Origin: Candidatus Pacearchaeota archaeon
GTDB taxonomy: Archaea; Nanoarchaeota; Nanoarchaeia; Pacearchaeales; GW2011-AR1
Length of the DNA: 7,124 nucleotides
Direction of reading: 5' to 3'
Assembly (NCBI GenBank): GCA_002690445.1
Contig: NZER01000363.1
Coordinates: forward strand, 1 to 7,124
Both the position numbers and the translations under genes were made by a program. The notes below the pieces were generated by a model. The model did not search any database, was not told where the DNA came from, and was given only the letters and a program-made list of their open reading frames with translations. Shown in pieces: positions 5,201-7,124 of the stretch (within the stretch, counting starts at the first letter, position 1; every line of letters starts with the position of its first letter).

Positions 5201-5413
5201 ATGTTAGCGATTGGATTTGACACAAAAAAAGAATTAAAACTGGCAGTTGGAACAAATATTCAAGATCGGATAATTGAAACTTCGATTTTCGGAGCGGAAT
5301 ATTCAAAGGATATGATCGGCTCGGCTGTTGTCGTATCAAGGCAACCAGATAAGATCCGGAAGTCATTTGCTCAAATATGGGTAAAAGATCACATTTTGAC
5401 AAAAGTAAGTTAA
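5201..5413 (+). CDS. Small hypothetical phage protein with ETSIFGAEY motif
   Basis: 70 aa, ATG 5201 preceded by AAAGGGGG. The central segment ETSIFGAEY (about residues 26-34) and the R.KS.A.IWV ending recall, from memory, a family of tiny phage proteins with an ETS.FG.EY core that occur near gp88 genes; their function is unknown. It is predicted beta-rich and soluble. The last gene before a 77-base gap that leads to the gp88-like gene. The family resemblance should be treated as tentative. Confidence 0.6.
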   Translation: MLAIGFDTKKELKLAVGTNIQDRIIETSIFGAEYSKDMIGSAVVVSRQPDKIRKSFAQIWVKDHILTKVS

Positions 5414-5490
5414 ATTTTGGCTCTGTGTTGGGCTGTGCCGGCTCCGGATTTGTGCCGGTATGGTCTGACTAGGTGCGAAAGGCGGTGTAA
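5414..5490 (+). promoter_or_regulatory. Intergenic CCGG-rich stretch before the gp88-like gene
   Basis: Seventy-seven noncoding bases containing TGTGCCGG twice (5435-5442 and 5451-5458), and a possible short stem CCGGC / GCCGG around 5438-5458. No T-run follows, so it is not a terminator. The region ends in the AAAGGCGGTG ribosome site of the next gene. It may be an mRNA processing or protein-binding site. Confidence 0.3.
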
Positions 5491-6066
5491 ATGAATCTAT
5501 TTAGCTCTAATTCAAAATTGAAGAAAGATAATATATTCAAGTTTAGCTTACCGGCTTTCTCTACTTGTACCGGTGCCGGTGATTGTCTTGAATACTGTTA
5601 CATGAAACGAGTGTATTCTTTGCGTGGTGCGGTCTGCCGGAATGCTCATAATAGAAATTATGAGTTTTCAAGGTTGCGGAGTTTTCCGGATATTGCAATA
5701 CATGAGTTAAAAGCAAGGCAATATATTAAACGGCTTAGGATTCACGATAGCGGAGACTTCTACACTCAGGGCTATTTAAATAAATGGTATAAAATAGCGT
5801 CAAGCTGTCCGGAAGTGTTGTTTTACTGTTATACAAAATCATTACATTTAAACTTTAAACAGTTCAAGGACCTTAAAAATGTTAAGGTGATACAATCTGA
5901 GGGCGGTAAATATAAACTTGATAAAAGATCGGCTCATGCGGTTGTGATCGCTCCAGGTGCTAAGGTTCCGGTTGGATATGTAAACGGCTCAAAGTCCGAT
6001 CTGGTAGCAATTAAGCATAATAGAATATATCTTTATATGAAAGGTGGTAAAAATGCTAACATTTAA
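5491..6066 (+). CDS. gp88-family phage protein
   Basis: 191 aa from ATG 5491 (AAAGGCGGTG just before). It matches the gp88 family known from mycobacteriophages and other phages: FSLPAFSTCTGAGDCLEYCY (residues 18-37) with C26, C32 and C36, a further C49, RIHDSGDF (83-90), and later FYCYTKS. The clustered cysteines suggest a metal or Fe-S site, and the HDSGDF segment looks catalytic, but the family has no settled biochemical role. The length is slightly short for the family and the C-terminal part (residues 140-191) is less characteristic. The end overlaps the start of the next gene by 14 bases, so the two are coupled. It is the largest gene of the right operon. Confidence 0.75.
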   Translation: MNLFSSNSKLKKDNIFKFSLPAFSTCTGAGDCLEYCYMKRVYSLRGAVCRNAHNRNYEFSRLRSFPDIAIHELKARQYIKRLRIHDSGDFYTQGYLNKWYKIASSCPEVLFYCYTKSLHLNFKQFKDLKNVKVIQSEGGKYKLDKRSAHAVVIAPGAKVPVGYVNGSKSDLVAIKHNRIYLYMKGGKNANI

Positions 6067-6244
6067 ACAGGGAAAAGTTATTGGCTCAAGGTTACAAGGT
6101 GATATAACTAGAACCTGGATTCATTGTCCTGTTTGCTTATCATGCCTGACTCATAAGGATATTAAAGTAAATATTGGCGGTGTGGCTCATTGTGTACGCT
6201 GTGCTTCTGAATATTATGAAGACGGTCATTTCTCTCCATTCTAA
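6053..6244 (+). CDS. Small zinc-ribbon protein coupled to gp88-like gene
   Basis: 63 aa, ATG 6053 after AAAGGTGGT at 6040-6048; a GTG at 6044 in the same frame would overlap that site and is less likely. Cys pairs C25/C28 (with C31) and C47/C50 (CPVC...CVRC), about 20 residues apart, form a standard zinc-ribbon spacing; H24 and H46 are next to them. The rest is short and polar. It overlaps the gp88-like gene by 14 bases and is the last gene before the terminator at 6269, so it could work with the gp88-like protein, which also has a Cys cluster. A direct role is not shown by sequence. Confidence 0.7.
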   Translation: MLTFKQGKVIGSRLQGDITRTWIHCPVCLSCLTHKDIKVNIGGVAHCVRCASEYYEDGHFSPF

Positions 6245-6268
6245 GACGTTCAATCAAGCGTAGTTTCT

Positions 6269-6307
6269 AGCCGGTTCCGGTGTTCTTCATCGGTTCCGGC
6301 TTTTTTT
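6269..6307 (+). terminator. Strong intrinsic terminator of the right operon
   Basis: AGCCGG (6269-6274) pairs with CCGGCT (6296-6301), then after a two-base T/T mismatch CCG pairs with CGG; an 11-base loop closes it and seven T follow (6301-6307). The stem includes a mismatch pair like the one in the 3132 terminator. Confidence 0.85.
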
Positions 6308-6308
6308 A

Positions 6309-6337
6309 TTGACAAGTATTATAAATATGTGTATGTA
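6309..6337 (+). promoter_or_regulatory. Probable promoter for terminase gene region
   Basis: A perfect TTGACA (6309-6314) is followed after 17 bases by TATGTA (6332-6337), which matches the -10 consensus at the first three positions only. It lies directly after the terminator and drives the + strand toward the terminase-like gene, about 180 bases downstream, implying a long untranslated leader that includes the G-rich element. Confidence 0.55.
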
Positions 6338-6350
6338 ATAAAACTACATA
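6332..6350 (+). promoter_or_regulatory. Possible operator at the promoter
   Basis: TATGTA (6332-6337) and TACATA (6345-6350) are an inverted repeat with a 7-base spacer that covers the proposed -10 box, an arrangement typical of repressor sites. It is short and AT-rich, so chance is possible. Confidence 0.3.
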
Positions 6351-6363
6351 TCGCTTGTAAATA

Positions 6364-6516
6364 GAGGGCGGCAGGGCGGTGGTTTGGGGATATACACACT
6401 TATGACAAATAAAACTATGCCAATACAATCAATAAAACTAATTAAAATACATAAAATAAACAATAAATATAATAGATTAATAGGTAAAATCAAAAGGAAA
6501 CCCGCACCATTCACAC
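6364..6516 (+). other. Noncoding G-rich element and AT-rich repeats (cos/pac candidate)
   Basis: No gene was seen here. The segment 6364-6389 holds the G-rich core AGGGCGGCAGGGCGGTGG and then TTTGGGG, in surroundings that are about three quarters AT. After it comes an A-rich stretch. The 10-mer AATAAAACTA occurs at 6337-6346, 6408-6417 and 6431-6440. A G-rich tract plus short repeats just upstream of a terminase small-subunit gene is the arrangement of phage cos or pac sites, where the small subunit binds. The G-run could also form a quadruplex. The assignment is by position and appearance only. Confidence 0.4.
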
Positions 6517-6951
6517 ATGAAAAGTACATATAATAAAAAAGTGGCTGATAAAATCTTGAATTCTTTAGCCGGTGGAAAGACTTTGTTAGAGATTCAAAAA
6601 AAAGGTATGCCGTCCAGGTGGACCCTATACCGTTGGTTTGTAAATAATCCGGAATTTGAAAAGCTGTTCAGGTTGGCTCAAGAGTGTAACGCTGATAATA
6701 AGATAGAAGCGGTTATGCATAGAATAGAGACTTGCCAGGATACAAAGCAAGCTAAATTACTGGACGTTTTATTTAAGTCTACTTCCTGGTATGTAAGTAA
6801 AATCAATTCTAAATATAAGGATCGTGTGGACGTTTCTGTATCTCATACTCTTGATATATCACCGGCTCTCAACAAGGCTCTGGACAGGCTCTCAGCGCTG
6901 TCTATACCGGCTCCGGCTGCTACCATTGAAGCGGAAGCGGTTGTAACATAG
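6517..6951 (+). CDS. Terminase small subunit-like protein
   Basis: 144 aa. Residues about 10-43 (KILNSLAGGKTLLEIQKKGM, then SRWTLYRWFV) form a helix-turn-helix that would bind the packaging site. WFVNNPEFEKLFRLAQECNAD (about 40-60) is the linker typical of the Sf6-type small terminase family, in which a helical oligomerisation domain follows and the protein recruits the large ATPase/nuclease subunit. The C-terminus is Ala/Pro-rich (SIPAPAATIEAEAVVT). ATG 6517 is the first possible start, since a stop precedes it in frame; only a distant AAAAGG (6491-6496) is visible as a ribosome site. The large subunit would be expected beyond the window. A sequence-similar phage DNA-binding protein with another role is possible. 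Confidence 0.65.
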   Translation: MKSTYNKKVADKILNSLAGGKTLLEIQKKGMPSRWTLYRWFVNNPEFEKLFRLAQECNADNKIEAVMHRIETCQDTKQAKLLDVLFKSTSWYVSKINSKYKDRVDVSVSHTLDISPALNKALDRLSALSIPAPAATIEAEAVVT

Positions 6952-7124
6952 CATACTACATATTGTATTTCATGCCTTATATATGCCGGCTTGTATAGCA
7001 ACTAACATATCATACTATCCATAGTATAGTAAGGATAACATATCTCCCCATTATCAGACGTTCAGTACATATCAAACCAGTACATTCTATCAACAATCAT
7101 TTCACATTGACAAAAACCAATCCA
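6952..7124 (+). other. Noncoding right end with palindrome and repeats
   Basis: No gene is visible. It contains the 7-bp inverted repeat ATACTAT / ATAGTAT with a CC centre (7012-7027), CAGTACAT twice (7063-7070 and 7078-7085, 15 bases apart), four ACATAT copies, and a TTGACA at 7107-7112 that could be the -35 of a promoter cut off by the end of the window. Such an arrangement suits a regulatory region before the next gene. Confidence 0.35.

Noticed and set aside
5199..5402. Reverse-strand open frame antisense to the 70-aa gene
   Set aside because: It mirrors the + strand gene almost exactly, and the + strand has the ribosome site and ETSIFGAEY motif.
6344..6529. Hydrophobic reverse-strand frame over the noncoding region
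   Set aside because: Its hydrophobicity follows from the AT-rich DNA; no ribosome site and it overlies the G-rich element.
6244..7064. AGACGTTCA occurring at 6244 and 7056
   Set aside because: A single 9-base match in 7 kb is expected by chance many times over.

Overview
The window looks like part of a tailed-phage genome or prophage from a low-GC, Gram-positive-type (Bacillota-like) host. The evidence is the AT-rich base composition, dense small genes with strong purine-rich ribosome sites (GGAGG on the left, AAAGGTGGTG-type on the right), a gp88-family protein, a phage-type HNH protein, a DNA methyltransferase and a terminase-small-subunit-like gene. The host is inferred from sequence style only, and no tRNA, rRNA, CRISPR array or insertion sequence was seen.

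Left third (1-3110, + strand): a small zinc-ribbon protein, a SAM-dependent DNA methyltransferase whose N-terminus appears to be reached only across a -1 frameshift at an A7 run, the C-terminal part of a phage replication-initiator-like protein, a decayed gene remnant, a broken PAPS/APS-reductase-like gene (internal deletion plus frameshift) and a small unknown gene. An intrinsic terminator at 3132-3174 closes this block. The middle of it is visibly decaying.

Middle (3183-3970, - strand): a compact convergent module. It has a leader with three RNA hairpins, the first and third carrying exactly complementary 7-nt loops and the third ending in a U-tract. It then has a phage HNH gene and a 103-aa unknown gene coupled to it. 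A 57-codon ORF runs through the hairpins and overlaps the HNH start by one base. The module is bounded by copies of the 12-mer TTTCCTTTCCTT.

Right part (about 3990-6310, + strand): a structured 5' leader, then an operon of small proteins: an eight-cysteine zinc protein, a 26-aa membrane peptide, three small unknowns, the gp88-like protein and a second zinc-ribbon protein. It ends in a strong terminator at 6269-6307. From about 4000 onward the DNA is several-fold enriched in CCGG and in GGCTC; GGCTC occurs only on the + strand here, in several reading frames and between genes. The ribosome-site style also changes, which suggests a mosaic junction near 4000.

Right end (6309-7124): a probable promoter, a G-rich element and three copies of AATAAAACTA in a noncoding stretch, then a terminase-small-subunit-like gene. 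This arrangement would suit a cos or pac region. The window ends in noncoding DNA with a palindrome.
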